Positions 1 through 8,051 are shown, numbered from the stretch's first letter. The stretch is DNA of 36,546 nucleotides from Planctomycetota bacterium (GCA_016872875.1 VGYW01000024.1:1-36546); one strand, 5' to 3'. Notes: generated by a model not told the origin, from the sequence alone. Numbers and translations are program-made.

Positions 1-7
1 TCCGGGA

Positions 8-43
8 AGATAATTGCAGAGTCATATGACTCTGCAATTATCT
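8..43. repeat. Perfect 36-bp palindrome, 156-bp family, copy 1 of the left pair
   Basis: This is a perfect inverted repeat without a loop, centred on CATATG between bases 25 and 26. Its inner core is ATTGCAGAGT, six bases, ACTCTGCAAT. Its centre lies exactly 156 bp from that of the next palindrome (161-202), the same period as in the array at 19099-19753. The interval between the pair resembles the reverse complement of that array's spacer. Confidence 0.9.
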
Positions 44-160
44 GCACACAGGCTGTCAATGTCAGTCGGCCCACCCCGCCTCCTGCCAAGCTGGGCTGAC
101 AAGACAACAGACGGCCGGTTCGGGTCCCCTGGCCATGAGCTTGCCGATCGCTGCGCTCCG

Positions 161-202
161 GGAAGATAATTGCAGAGTCATATGACTCTGCAATTATCTT
201 CC
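161..202. repeat. Perfect 42-bp palindrome, 156-bp family, copy 2 of the left pair
   Basis: This has the same core as 8-43, but the perfect symmetry extends to 42 bp, from GGAAGATAATTGC to its complement. The centre is between bases 181 and 182. No gene is seen in 1-348: it holds this repeat pair, then the promoter of the DUF6807 gene. The array may continue upstream of the window. Confidence 0.9.
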
Positions 203-270
203 ACCCCGGGCGGCGCCAAGGACGACGTTCGCGGTGTCGAGGACCGATCGTGGCCTCTTCATTCCGGCGC

Positions 271-299
271 TTGCCATTCGCACGCCAATCTGCAACAAT
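271..299 (+). promoter_or_regulatory. Sigma70-like promoter for the first DUF6807 gene
   Basis: TTGCCA (271-276), a 17-bp spacer and AACAAT (294-299) lie 50 bp ahead of the ATG at 349. The spacing matches the other promoters in this window. Because it lies inside the longer open frame that begins at 250, it supports the shorter gene start. Confidence 0.5.
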
Positions 300-348
300 A
301 GCGGCGGGTTCCTTGCTGGTCTTCGGCCCGTTGAAAGGAGAGGAGTGC

Positions 349-1293
349 ATGACCATGGAAGCCGCGGCCCGAAGCCTTCTGCCCGCCGCCATAGCGCTGG
401 CCGCTTCGCTCGCGGCCGCGTGGGGCGGCGAGATGAAGGTCGCTGTGTCCGACGATAAGGCCCGCGTGGACGTCCACGAGGGCGACAAGCTGGTGCTCCG
501 CTACTGGTTCGGCACGGCGCCGCTCCCCGAGGGCATCCCCGCCCGCTACGCCTGCGGCGGCTACATCCACCCCCTCTGCGGGCCAGACGGCGAGTCCCTC
601 ACCGACGCCCACCCGAAAGACCACGCCCACCACCGCGGCGTGATGTGGAGCTGGCCCGTCCTCCGCTGGAAGGACAAAGTGACAGATCCCTGGGCCGTGA
701 GCGGCACCTGGACCCGCCCCCAGGAGCTCCGGACCGCCGCCGTAACTCCCGCCTTCGCCCAGGTCGCCGCGACCTCGGTGTGGAAGTGGGGCGACAAGGA
801 GCCTGTCCTCCGCGAGGAGACCACCATCAGGGCGTTCCCGGCCCAGGGGCGCTCCCGCGTCGTGGACATTGACCTCACCTTCGAGGCCCTGGTGGACGAG
901 CTGGCCCTCGGCGGGCGGCCGGGGGCGGGCTACGGCGGCTTCGGCCTACGCTTCGCCCCACGCAAAGACCAGAAGATCACCCTCTTCACTGACCCCGCGG
1001 GCAAGGAGGCGCGACGCTCCTGGATCGAATACTCGGACACGTTCGCCGGCGGCACGGGGCGCGTGGGAGTTGCCATCTTCGAGCACCCCTCCAACCCCCT
1101 CTATCCCAGCGCCCTTCAGCAGTATCCGAACCTCAGCTACGTCATGCCCGCGTTCCCGGGCCCGCGCGAGTTCCCGCTGCCGAAGGGCAAGACCCTCGCC
1201 CTGCGCCACCGCCTCTGGATCCACCCCGACCACGCCGACGAGAAGGCCCTGGGCGAACAATGGAATGCCTATGCGACCCGTGGGAAGGATTGA
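349..1293 (+). CDS. Secreted DUF6807 (PmoA-like) family protein
   Basis: This is a 314-residue protein. The frame is open from 250, but AAAGGAGAGG (334-343) sits just ahead of the ATG at 349, and a signal-peptide-like N-terminus (LLPAAIALAASLAAAWGG) begins there, so 349 is chosen. The body has the DUF6807 pattern: a YACGGYIHPL segment, then a histidine-rich HPKDHAHHRGVMWSW stretch near residues 88-102. The family is often found beside sugar-related enzymes in Planctomycetota and Bacteroidota, but its reaction is not established. The old name PmoA (methane oxygenase) is misleading here. The stop codon overlaps the -35 box of the next transcription unit. A second, divergent member is at 6990-7967. 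Confidence 0.85.
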   Translation: MTMEAAARSLLPAAIALAASLAAAWGGEMKVAVSDDKARVDVHEGDKLVLRYWFGTAPLPEGIPARYACGGYIHPLCGPDGESLTDAHPKDHAHHRGVMWSWPVLRWKDKVTDPWAVSGTWTRPQELRTAAVTPAFAQVAATSVWKWGDKEPVLREETTIRAFPAQGRSRVVDIDLTFEALVDELALGGRPGAGYGGFGLRFAPRKDQKITLFTDPAGKEARRSWIEYSDTFAGGTGRVGVAIFEHPSNPLYPSALQQYPNLSYVMPAFPGPREFPLPKGKTLALRHRLWIHPDHADEKALGEQWNAYATRGKD

Positions 1294-1318
1294 CCGCCGG
1301 GCGGTCCTCTGGCATAAT
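1290..1318 (+). promoter_or_regulatory. Sigma70-like promoter for the toxin-antitoxin/MazG unit
   Basis: TTGACC (1290-1295), a 17-bp spacer and CATAAT (1313-1318) form a near-consensus promoter. Its -35 box overlaps the TGA stop of the upstream DUF6807 gene. The antitoxin ATG follows 23 bp after the -10 box. Confidence 0.75.
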
Positions 1319-1341
1319 GGGTGCGGGGAAGGAGCTGGTCG

Positions 1342-1557
1342 ATGAAAACGCGCGATTACGAGCAACAGATCGCAGAGAACATAAGGGGGCTGCCGCAGCG
1401 CACGCTGGCTGAGGTCGCGGACTTCGTGGATTTCCTGAAGGCGCGGGCCCGATCTCGCGGCAAGCTCCACGCCCATCTCGCGCGGCTCAGCCGCGACCAG
1501 GAAGCTCACCTGGAGGAGGAGTTCCGGGACTATGACCGCCTCTACCCCCGGGAATGA
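1342..1557 (+). CDS. Small VapB-like (DUF2281-type) antitoxin
   Basis: This is a 71-residue acidic, helical protein. The ATG at 1342 is preceded by AAGGAG (1329-1334), and it is preferred to the GTG at 1321, which touches the -10 region. Residues 15-36 (IRGLPQRTLAEVADFVDFLKAR, written here as one helix-like segment with conserved LP and VxDFxxFLK features) resemble the DUF2281 antitoxin family. The C-terminal part is strongly charged and probably wraps the toxin. The gene overlaps the PIN-domain gene downstream by 26 bp, as is usual for type II toxin-antitoxin pairs. Identification rests on this pairing and on size. Confidence 0.7.
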   Translation: MKTRDYEQQIAENIRGLPQRTLAEVADFVDFLKARARSRGKLHAHLARLSRDQEAHLEEEFRDYDRLYPRE

Positions 1558-1939
1558 GTTCGTCGCAGACACGGTCGCGATGGTCGTTCGGGTGGAGAAA
1601 CGCCGCCTCGGGCCGCGCGCAAGAGACGTGTTCGCCGCCGTCGAGCGCGGGGAGGCCAGGCTCCACGTGCCGGCCATGGTCTTTGCTGAGGTGATGTACC
1701 TGTCCGAGAAGGGCAGAATCACTGCCTCCGTGGCCGACCTTGCGGCGTACATGCAGGAGCATCCGAACTGTAGGGAGTACCCACTCAACCTTGCTGTCGT
1801 GCAGTCGGCATCCGAGATCACCGACGTTCCCGAACTCCACGATCGCCTCATCGCAGGCACGGCTCGACTCCTGGGTCTGGAGCTGGTTTCCACTGACGCT
1901 GAGATTGAAGCGTCCAACTTCGTAAGGACCATTTGGTAG
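1532..1939 (+). CDS. vapC: PIN-domain ribonuclease toxin, VapC-like
   Basis: This 135-residue protein has a PIN-domain layout: FVADTVAMV near the N-terminus supplies the first acidic residue (D13), FAEVMYL the second (E53), and the DVPELHDRLIAGTA...LELVSTDAEI segment supplies the late aspartates around residues 99-118. VapC toxins are magnesium-dependent RNases that cut tRNA or rRNA and are neutralised by a co-encoded antitoxin, here the overlapping gene at 1342. All expected acidic positions seem to be present, so it is probably active. The GGAGGAGGAG stretch at 1512-1521 may serve as its ribosome binding site. The VapC name is used in the broad family sense. Confidence 0.78.
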   Translation: MTASTPGNEFVADTVAMVVRVEKRRLGPRARDVFAAVERGEARLHVPAMVFAEVMYLSEKGRITASVADLAAYMQEHPNCREYPLNLAVVQSASEITDVPELHDRLIAGTARLLGLELVSTDAEIEASNFVRTIW

Positions 1940-1952
1940 GTAGAGTAGTCGA

Positions 1953-2246
1953 ATGACGATTGCTGACTTCCAGAAGCTGATGAGCGACCTGTATCTCGAG
2001 CACGACACGCGCCGCGGGCTCGGCGGCACGTTCATGTGGTTCATGGAGGAGGTCGGCGAGCTCTCCACCGCGCTCCGCTCCGGCACCCGGGAGGAGATCG
2101 AGAGCGAGTTCGCCGACGCCTTCGCCTGGCTCACCACGCTGGCCAACCTGGCGGGGATTGACGCCGAGGCCGCCGTGGCCCGCAAGTACGGCACCGGCTG
2201 CCCCTGCTGCAAGACCATCCCCTGCTCCTGCGTCCAGAAGCCTTGA
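1953..2246 (+). CDS. MazG-like nucleotide pyrophosphohydrolase with C-terminal Cys cluster
   Basis: This 97-residue protein starts 13 bp after the PIN toxin gene, in the same unit. The MazG all-alpha NTP pyrophosphohydrolase pattern is visible: EEVGEL near residue 30, then an E-x3-D arrangement in ESEFADAFAWL. Members hydrolyse (deoxy)nucleoside triphosphates to monophosphates. The last 20 residues hold CPCC, four residues, then PCSC, a likely metal-binding tail of the kind seen in some short MazG-like proteins. Its position directly behind a toxin-antitoxin pair recalls the mazEF-mazG arrangement, in which MazG modulates the stress response. That link is inference. Confidence 0.8.
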   Translation: MTIADFQKLMSDLYLEHDTRRGLGGTFMWFMEEVGELSTALRSGTREEIESEFADAFAWLTTLANLAGIDAEAAVARKYGTGCPCCKTIPCSCVQKP

Positions 2247-2319
2247 CTCGCACGCTGCGCGGCGTTAACCTGGTTCAATGCCCGACCAATGGGGTGACGA
2301 GACCACGGACGGTTGGGTA

Positions 2320-2529
2320 TCTTGCTCCCGAAGGGAGCGTAGTGGGTAGCCGGCGGCTTCAGCCGCCGGACTCACGCCGGAACCACCCGAAGTCCCGAAG
2401 GGACGGCAGAAGGGTGTTCATGACCTCCCCGTGGTGGGGTTCTGCCGTCCCTTCGGGACTGGCCGGGGCCGGTCCCCGATTCCGGCGGCTGAAGCCGCCG
2501 GCTACCCACTGCGGTCCCTTCGGGACCGG
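2320..2529. repeat. Nested-palindrome element, copy 1 of 3 (about 210 bp)
   Basis: The left half reads CTCCCGAAGGGAGC, then AGTGGGTAGCCGGCGG with CTTCAGCCGCCGGA. The right half is its inverted complement and ends in GTCCCTTCGGGAC. Inside lies a second inverted pair, AGTCCCGAAGGGACGGCAGA and its complement, around a variable centre. Several arms are themselves palindromes. Copies 2 and 3 are at 6728-6938 and 30951-31160. With short flanks it fills the interval 2247-2586, where no gene is seen. Confidence 0.92.
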
Positions 2530-2586
2530 GCAAAGCACTAGCCCCGGTTGCGTCGCCTCCCTTCTTGCAGGGTGTTCCGCCAGCCG

Positions 2587-3801
2587 ATGGCGTCGCTTTG
2601 GGAGAGTCAGGCCGTGTGGCTGACTGATCGTCTCCTCAGGGCCTTCGTGCCTCGCTGGGAGCAAGTGGGCGAGCCCGCGGTGCGCGCGGGCTACGGGCGC
2701 CTGGAGGCCTGGGTGAGCATCGTCATCAACACGCTCATGGCGGCGGGGAAGTTCGCGCTCGGGCTCTGGATCAACAGCATCGCGCTCATCGCGGACGCGG
2801 GGCACACGCTCTCTGATACCCTGACGAGCGTGGTGGTGCTCATCGGCTTCAAGGCTGCCCAGAAGCCCTCCGACCGCCGCCACCCCCACGGCCACGGCAG
2901 AGCGGAGTCCATCGCCACCCTCATCATCGCCACGCTCCTGGCCGTCGTGGGGCTGGGGTTCCTTCGGGAATCGGTGGAGCGTCTCATCGCGCCGCAGGAT
3001 GTGGCGGGGCACTGGCTGGTGGTGGCCGCGGTGGCGCTCTCGGCGGGCGTGAAGGAGTGGATGGCGCGCTTCTCCCTCGAGCTCGGCCGGCGGATAAAGT
3101 CGAGCGTCCTCGCCGCCGACGCCTGGCACCACCGCAGCGACGCCGTGGCCTCGGCGCTCGTGGCCATCGCCATCGGCGCCGCATTCTTCCACCTCCACTG
3201 GCTCGACGGCGCCTTTGGCATCGGCGTGGCGCTCCTCATCCTCTACTGCGGCTTCGACCTCATCAGGTCCTCCGCCAGTTATCTCATCGGCGAGCTGCCG
3301 AGCGACGACACGCTGCGCCAGGTGGACGAGGCGGCGCGCTCCGTCCCAGGCGTCATCGCTACCCACAAGATCGAGGTCCACGACTACGGGACGCACAAGG
3401 ACGTGTCGCTCCACGTCGTGGTCGCCGACGGCAAGACGGCGGGCCGCGCGCACGAGATCGCCGAGGAGGTCGAGGCCGCCGTTGACCGGCGCCTCGGCGT
3501 CACCAGCGTGGTCCACGTGGACCCGCGCGGCGACGCGCCGGCCGCCGCGCCCGAGGAGCGCGTGCGAGCGATCATCCAGGAACTGCTCCAAGACGAAACG
3601 GCCGTGGGCAGCTTTCACGGCCTCAGCGTCACCGGCACACAGGCTGGCGAGGGTCGCCTTCACCTCCACGTCGTGGTCAAGACCCACATGGACCTTGCGC
3701 GCGCCCACCTGCTGAGCCACGAGCTCGAGCAGCGCATCGCCGAGCGCATCCCAGGCTACACCGTGACCCTTCACATGGAACCCTGCGAGCGGTGCGAGTA
3801 G
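2587..3801 (+). CDS. Cation diffusion facilitator (CDF) family transporter
   Basis: This is a 404-residue inner-membrane protein that would export divalent cations such as Zn, Fe, Mn or Co by proton antiport. The first metal-site helix reads IADAGHTLSD (H73 and D77 in an HxxxD arrangement), and a second helix carries DAWHHRSD. Between them is the HPHGHGRAE loop typical of the family. Several hydrophobic segments span residues 40-245. Two cytoplasmic dimerisation-type domains follow (about 255-325 and 335-404), so the tail is longer than the single domain of YiiP. The ATG at 2587 is chosen; the frame extends to a TTG at 2548, which lacks a better ribosome site. The next gene begins 2 bp after the stop. 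Confidence 0.9.
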   Translation: MASLWESQAVWLTDRLLRAFVPRWEQVGEPAVRAGYGRLEAWVSIVINTLMAAGKFALGLWINSIALIADAGHTLSDTLTSVVVLIGFKAAQKPSDRRHPHGHGRAESIATLIIATLLAVVGLGFLRESVERLIAPQDVAGHWLVVAAVALSAGVKEWMARFSLELGRRIKSSVLAADAWHHRSDAVASALVAIAIGAAFFHLHWLDGAFGIGVALLILYCGFDLIRSSASYLIGELPSDDTLRQVDEAARSVPGVIATHKIEVHDYGTHKDVSLHVVVADGKTAGRAHEIAEEVEAAVDRRLGVTSVVHVDPRGDAPAAAPEERVRAIIQELLQDETAVGSFHGLSVTGTQAGEGRLHLHVVVKTHMDLARAHLLSHELEQRIAERIPGYTVTLHMEPCERCE

Positions 3802-3803
3802 GC

Positions 3804-5087
3804 ATGGAAAGCTACCTGACCGCCGAGCTATCCGCCTCCGCCTTGAGGCACAACATCGCGCTCCTGCGCGGGCGGCTGGCCCCCGGCACCCGCCTGTGCG
3901 TGGCGGCGAAGGCCAATGCCTACGGCCACGGCCTGAGCACGTTGCTCGACGTGTTGGCGGAAGGGGCGGACGCCCTCGGCGTGGCCACGCCCGCCGAGGC
4001 CGTGGGCCTGCGCCACCAGGGCTTCCGCAAGCCGATCCTCATGTTCTTCTCCGCCTGCGCCTACGGCGAGGGCGCCGAGCTGCGCGACGCGCTCGCCCAG
4101 CTCGTCGCCAACGAAGTCTGGCTCACCATCGCCTCCGCAGCGGAGCTGCCTCCTGTGTGCGAGGCGGCCCGCACCGTCGGCTCGCAGGCCATGGTCCACG
4201 TGAAGATTGACACTGGCATGGGCCGCTCCGGCGTGCCGGCCGACGATGCCCCCGCCCTTGTGGAGGCGATTCGCTCCGAGCCGAGCCTGCGCCTCGTCGG
4301 CCTCTACACCCACTTCGCCACCGCCGACGCCGCCGACAAAGCCCACACCCTCGCCCAGCTCGCCCGCTTCCACCAGGCAATTGCGGAGTGCGGAGTGCGG
4401 AGTGCGCAAGAGTCTCACGCAGAGGCAGCAGAGACGGCAGAGGCCGCAGAGAAAGAGGAGCTTGGGGTTGAGATCGAAAACCGAAAACCGAAAACCAGAA
4501 ACCAGACATTCCCCCTGCTCCACGCAGCGAACTCCGCGGCCTTGATCGACCTCCCCCAAACCCGCCTGGATATGGTCCGCCCCGGCATCGCCGTCTACGG
4601 CTACCAGCCGTCCGACGAGATGCGCGAGCGGCTGCCGCTTCAGCCGATCCTGCGGCTAACTGGCCGCCTGATGCAGGTGCGCCAGATGCCGGCGGGGAGC
4701 AGGTGTGGCTACGGCCTCCGCCACACCTTCACCCGCCCGAGCCGCGTGGGACTCGTCCCCGTCGGCTACGCCGACGGCTACCTTCGCTGCCTCACGAACA
4801 GGTCCGTCATGCGGGTCCGCGGCCAGCTCGTGCCCGCCTGCGGCACCATCTCGATGGACCAGACCATCGTTGACCTGACAGATGTGCCTTCGGCTGCCGT
4901 GGGCGACGAGGTGGAGATCATCTCCCCCGACCCCGCCGACCCGCACAGCGTGGAGGGCCTGGCCCGCCTTGCGGGCACCATCCCTTATGAGATAACATGC
5001 CGTCTAGGCGACCGCGTGCGGCGCAAGCTCGTCTACTCCTTTGGAGGCAGGGCCGATGAAACGGAACACGTTGCACTTAGTGGTTGA
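3804..5087 (+). CDS. alr: Alanine racemase with a repeat-derived insertion
   Basis: This 427-residue PLP enzyme would convert L- to D-alanine for peptidoglycan. The PLP lysine lies in VAAKANAYGHG near residue 37. Further family blocks are HVKIDTGMGRSG, MVRPGIAVYGY, GYADGYLR and GTISMDQT, the last within the C-terminal beta domain. The family is usually about 360-390 residues. The excess is a segment of roughly 45 residues around residues 190-235 (4380-4510), made of three short tandem repeats and placed before the FPLLHAANSAAL block. The barrel on both sides looks intact. ATG 3804 is used; an in-frame GTG at 3792 would overlap the transporter gene. Expression is probably coupled to the upstream gene. 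Confidence 0.93.
   Translation: MESYLTAELSASALRHNIALLRGRLAPGTRLCVAAKANAYGHGLSTLLDVLAEGADALGVATPAEAVGLRHQGFRKPILMFFSACAYGEGAELRDALAQLVANEVWLTIASAAELPPVCEAARTVGSQAMVHVKIDTGMGRSGVPADDAPALVEAIRSEPSLRLVGLYTHFATADAADKAHTLAQLARFHQAIAECGVRSAQESHAEAAETAEAAEKEELGVEIENRKPKTRNQTFPLLHAANSAALIDLPQTRLDMVRPGIAVYGYQPSDEMRERLPLQPILRLTGRLMQVRQMPAGSRCGYGLRHTFTRPSRVGLVPVGYADGYLRCLTNRSVMRVRGQLVPACGTISMDQTIVDLTDVPSAAVGDEVEIISPDPADPHSVEGLARLAGTIPYEITCRLGDRVRRKLVYSFGGRADETEHVALSG
4380..4502. repeat. Compound short-repeat insertion inside alr
   Basis: The half-palindrome ATTGCGGAGT (4380-4389) runs into three GGAGTGC heptamers (4385-4405). Next come four degenerate 9-mers of the ACGCAGAGG type (4417-4452) and four CGAAAAC-type heptamers (4475-4502). 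All are translated in frame as a charged, low-complexity segment. Confidence 0.88.
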
Positions 5088-5829
5088 CGTCCTGGCGTAT
5101 GGCGCGTTGACCTGACTGGTGGCCACGGGGCTGATCATGCACTATCGGCTCCCGCCTGGCTCGGGCAGCAAGGCGATTCTCGGCTACACGCGCCACGAAT
5201 GGGGCGCCCTCCACTTCTACGCCGCCATCGCGCTCGCCGCTCTCGTCGCACTGCACGTCGCCCTCCACTGGAAGTGGGTGACGAACACGTTTGGCTCGCT
5301 CGTGCGCTCGCGCGAGGCCAAGCGGGCGGGAGCAGGCGTCGGCGGGGCGGCCATTCTCGCCGCCATCGGCCTGGCCACCGCCGCCGTGGTCGCCGTGCCC
5401 TGGGCGTTCCCGATCGGCACCGGCGCCGATGATGGCCATGGCAAGGGCTACCGCGGCGGCCGGACCGCCTCCGATGCCGCCACGCCGACTGCTTCGAAGG
5501 AAACCGGAGGCGAAGGGTGCAGCGAAACCTGCGACGACACGTGCCCCACCGACCCCGCCGCTCTCGCCGCGCGCCACGGGAAGGGACAAGGCCAGGGCCA
5601 GGGGCGTGGCGGCGGGGAGGACGCCGATGGCATCCGCGGCTCGACCTCCCTCGCCGAGGCCGCGGCACAGGCCGGCGTGCCGCTCGAACGCCTCATCGCC
5701 GAGCTCAAGCTCCCGCGCGACACCGCTCCCGCCGAGACCCTCGGCCGCCTCCGACAGCAGCACGGCTTCACCATGCAGGACGTGCGCCTCCTCGTGGCAA
5801 GGCTCAAAGCTCAGAAGGGCAATCCGTAA
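5056..5829 (+). pseudogene. DUF4405 cytochrome b561-like membrane protein interrupted by an in-frame TGA
   Basis: The natural start is ATG 5056, overlapping the 3' end of alr by 32 bp. The frame then reads MKRNTLHLVVDVLAYGALT, a TGA at 5113-5115 (codon 20), and LVATGLIMHYRLPPGSG, which is the expected first helix and PPGSG turn of DUF4405. A second block, RHEWGALHFYAAIALAAL...LHVALHWKWV, follows with histidines that may bind haem. After a third helix come a linker with CSETCDDTC and a helical C-terminal repeat (about residues 195-250) of the TLAEAAAQAGVPLERLIAEL kind. The rest of the frame is intact and GC-rich, so the TGA is either recent, a sequence error, or bypassed by restart at GTG 5119. 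Recoding is possible but unsupported. Confidence 0.75.
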
Positions 5830-5848
5830 TCCCAGGAGCACATCGCGC

Positions 5849-6700
5849 ATGGCTACCCGCATCACGGTCCTGGTGGACGACCGCAAGGCCCTCGGGGGCA
5901 TGAAGGCCGAGCACGGCCTGGCGCTCTGGGTCGAGCACGAGGGGCACAAGCTGCTCTTCGACACCGGCGCCCCGGGCCACACGCTCGTGGCCAACGCCGC
6001 GGCCCTGAGCATCCGCCTCGAGGACGCCGAGGCCATCTGCCTGAGCCACGGCCACATTGACCACACGGGCGGCCTCGCCGCACTCGCCCCGCGAATGGGC
6101 GGCGTTGACATCTACGCCCATCCCGACGTCTTCGTGAACAAGTATGCGAAGGCCTCCAGCGGCGGCTGGCACCCCAGGGGCATCGCAATGTCGCAGTGCC
6201 AGCTCGAGGCCGTCGGCATCTTCGCACGCCTCAGCAAGGGGGCGCAGGAGCCCTTCCCAGGCGTCCTCCTCACGGGCGAGGTGGAGCGCGAGGCCCGGTT
6301 CGTGCCCTCCACCCCCCACCTCTACGCCGACAGCCCGGTCGGACGCATCATTGACCCCTTCCACGATGACCAGGCCCTCGTGCTCCGGGGCCGGGGTGGG
6401 CTGATCGTCCTCTCCGGCTGCGCCCACTCGGGCATCGTGAACCTCTGCCGCGGCGCACAGCGCCTCACCAACCCCCAGCGTCTCCTCGGCCATGACCACA
6501 TCCGAGCCGTCGTCGGCGGCTTCCACCTCGTCGGCGCATCGCCACAGCTCGTGCAGGCCACCATCGAGGGCCTCCGCGCCCTCGACCCCGAGGCCATCCA
6601 CCCCTGCCACTGCACCGGCGACCCAGCACTCGTCGCCCTCACCCAGGCCTTCCCCTACTGCACCAAGCAGCTCGCCGCAGGCTCCGTGCTGGAGTTCTGA
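5849..6700 (+). CDS. Metallo-beta-lactamase-fold hydrolase, COG1237-like
   Basis: This 283-residue protein starts at ATG 5849, with AGGAG at 5833-5837. The metal site HxHxDH is in SHGHIDHTGG (H67, H69, D71, H72). Further likely ligands are in GCAHSGIVNLC and in the GGFHL and HCTG segments near the C-terminus. The overall order matches the COG1237 group, which includes an archaeal enzyme annotated as a dihydropterin-ribofuranosylaminobenzene phosphate synthase. The substrate here cannot be told from sequence. It follows the DUF4405 gene by 19 bp and probably shares its transcript. The open frame continues far upstream, but only as a shadow of the DUF4405 gene. Confidence 0.87.
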   Translation: MATRITVLVDDRKALGGMKAEHGLALWVEHEGHKLLFDTGAPGHTLVANAAALSIRLEDAEAICLSHGHIDHTGGLAALAPRMGGVDIYAHPDVFVNKYAKASSGGWHPRGIAMSQCQLEAVGIFARLSKGAQEPFPGVLLTGEVEREARFVPSTPHLYADSPVGRIIDPFHDDQALVLRGRGGLIVLSGCAHSGIVNLCRGAQRLTNPQRLLGHDHIRAVVGGFHLVGASPQLVQATIEGLRALDPEAIHPCHCTGDPALVALTQAFPYCTKQLAAGSVLEF

Positions 6701-6727
6701 TGAACAACCAACTCGCCTCAGTTCGTG

Positions 6728-6938
6728 TCTTGCTCCCGAAGGGAGCACAGTGGGTAGCCGGCGGCTTCAGCCGCCGGACTCGCGCGCCAGAACCAGCCAA
6801 GTCCCGAAGGGATGGCAGAAACGTGTGCCAAGCCGCCCCTCCGTGGCTTCTGCCGTCTCTTCGGGACTGGGCAGTGGGTGCGCCCCGATCCGGCGGCTGA
6901 AGCCGCCGGCTAGCCACTTCCGTCCCTTCGGGACTGGG
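6728..6938. repeat. Nested-palindrome element, copy 2 of 3
   Basis: This has the same arms as at 2320-2529: CTCCCGAAGGGAGC, the AGTGGGTAGCCGGCGG arm and its complement, and the inner AGTCCCGAAGGGA arm. The central 25-45 bp and a few arm bases differ from copy 1. It fills most of the 289-bp gap between the metallo-hydrolase and the second DUF6807 gene. Confidence 0.92.
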
Positions 6939-6989
6939 CTCTGCCGCTTACTTGTGGGAATGTGTGCGGAGCAATGAAAGGAGTGGGCG

Positions 6990-7967
6990 ATGAACGCAGG
7001 CAGGATGGTCTCCACCGCGATTGGGCTGGGCGTCTGGGCCTCGGCTCTCGCCGCGCAGGTGCAACTCCAGCGCGACGACGCGAAGCACCAGCTCACCGTC
7101 CTGGCCGACGGCAAGGCCGCACTGGTCTACAACTTCGAGCCCGACCACTTCCTCCCCTACTTCTATCCCCTCAACAGCCCGTCGGGCAAAGAGCTCACGG
7201 TGAAGCTGACCGACCCCTATCCGCACCATCGCTCCTTCTGGTTCGCCGACACCGTGCTCCTTGAGGGCGAGAAGGCGCCCGCGAGCTTCTACAACGCCCA
7301 CTACTCCTTCAAGGGCGGCAAGGGGCCGCGCATCCGCCACGCGAAGTTCACCGCAGAGAAGGCCGAGGGCAACAAGGCGACCCTCAGCATGGAACTCATC
7401 TGGGAGCTCGACGGGTCCAAGCCCGTCCTCAAGGAGACCCGCGACGCCGCCTTCCTCGCCCTCGACGGCGGCGAGTGGTTCCTCGACATCCGCTTCACCG
7501 TCGCCGCCGAGTGGGGCGACGTCCACTTCCGCAGCGACGCGGCCCACTATGCCTGGCCCTACATCCGCATCCACCCACAGTTCTCGGTCCTCAAGGGCGG
7601 CACGCTCGTCAACTCCGAGGGCGGCATCAAGCAGGCCGGCACCCACGGCAAGCCCGCCAAGTGGTGCGACTACTCCAACACGCTCGATGGCAAGACCGAG
7701 GGCCTGGCCCTCTTCTCCCACGCCGAGAACGGCCACCCCCACACCTGGCTCACCCGCGACTACGGCACCTTCGGCCCCCGCCGCGCCGACCCCAAGAACG
7801 GCAAACCATTCACCCTCAAGAAAGGCGAGTCCCTCGCCACGCGCGTCGGCGTCCTCGTCCACAACGGCGACGCTAAGGACGGGCAGGTCGCCGAGCGCTA
7901 CAAGTCCTACCTCGAAGGCCAGCTATCCCTCCTCCCCGCCCGCCCGCCGGCCGCGGTGCCCAGGTAG
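6990..7967 (+). CDS. Secreted DUF6807 (PmoA-like) family protein, second copy
   Basis: This 325-residue protein has an AAAGGAG ribosome site at 6974-6980 ahead of ATG 6990. The N-terminus MVSTAIGLGVWASALAAQ is a signal peptide. The family's histidine motif appears as DPYPHHRSFWFAD near residue 75, and the late GHPHTWLTRDYGTFGPRR segment is also typical. It is only distantly similar to the protein at 349-1293, so the two are not a recent duplication. The function is not established; a role in processing sugar derivatives outside the cytoplasm is a guess from family context. It seems to stand alone between a nested-palindrome element and an inverted tandem-repeat hairpin. Confidence 0.87.
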   Translation: MNAGRMVSTAIGLGVWASALAAQVQLQRDDAKHQLTVLADGKAALVYNFEPDHFLPYFYPLNSPSGKELTVKLTDPYPHHRSFWFADTVLLEGEKAPASFYNAHYSFKGGKGPRIRHAKFTAEKAEGNKATLSMELIWELDGSKPVLKETRDAAFLALDGGEWFLDIRFTVAAEWGDVHFRSDAAHYAWPYIRIHPQFSVLKGGTLVNSEGGIKQAGTHGKPAKWCDYSNTLDGKTEGLALFSHAENGHPHTWLTRDYGTFGPRRADPKNGKPFTLKKGESLATRVGVLVHNGDAKDGQVAERYKSYLEGQLSLLPARPPAAVPR

Positions 7968-8051
7968 CCCGCCTCTCCGAGGCGGCCCCTCTCGTCCCGA
8001 CGGTCCCCCGTCGGGACGCCCGGTCTTGGACGCTCCGGAGGCTGAGAAATG

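Noticed and set aside
2320..2529. Insertion sequence
   Set aside because: The element is about 210 bp, has no open frame for a transposase and no obvious target duplication by eye. It is listed as a repeat instead.
2359..3774. 471-residue minus-strand frame opposite the CDF transporter
   Set aside because: It is a shadow of a well-supported plus-strand gene and begins inside the nested-palindrome repeat.
5113..5150. Bacterial SECIS element for selenocysteine at the TGA
   Set aside because: Only a short GTGGCCAC self-complementary stretch follows. No stable hairpin with a suitable loop at the usual distance was found by eye.
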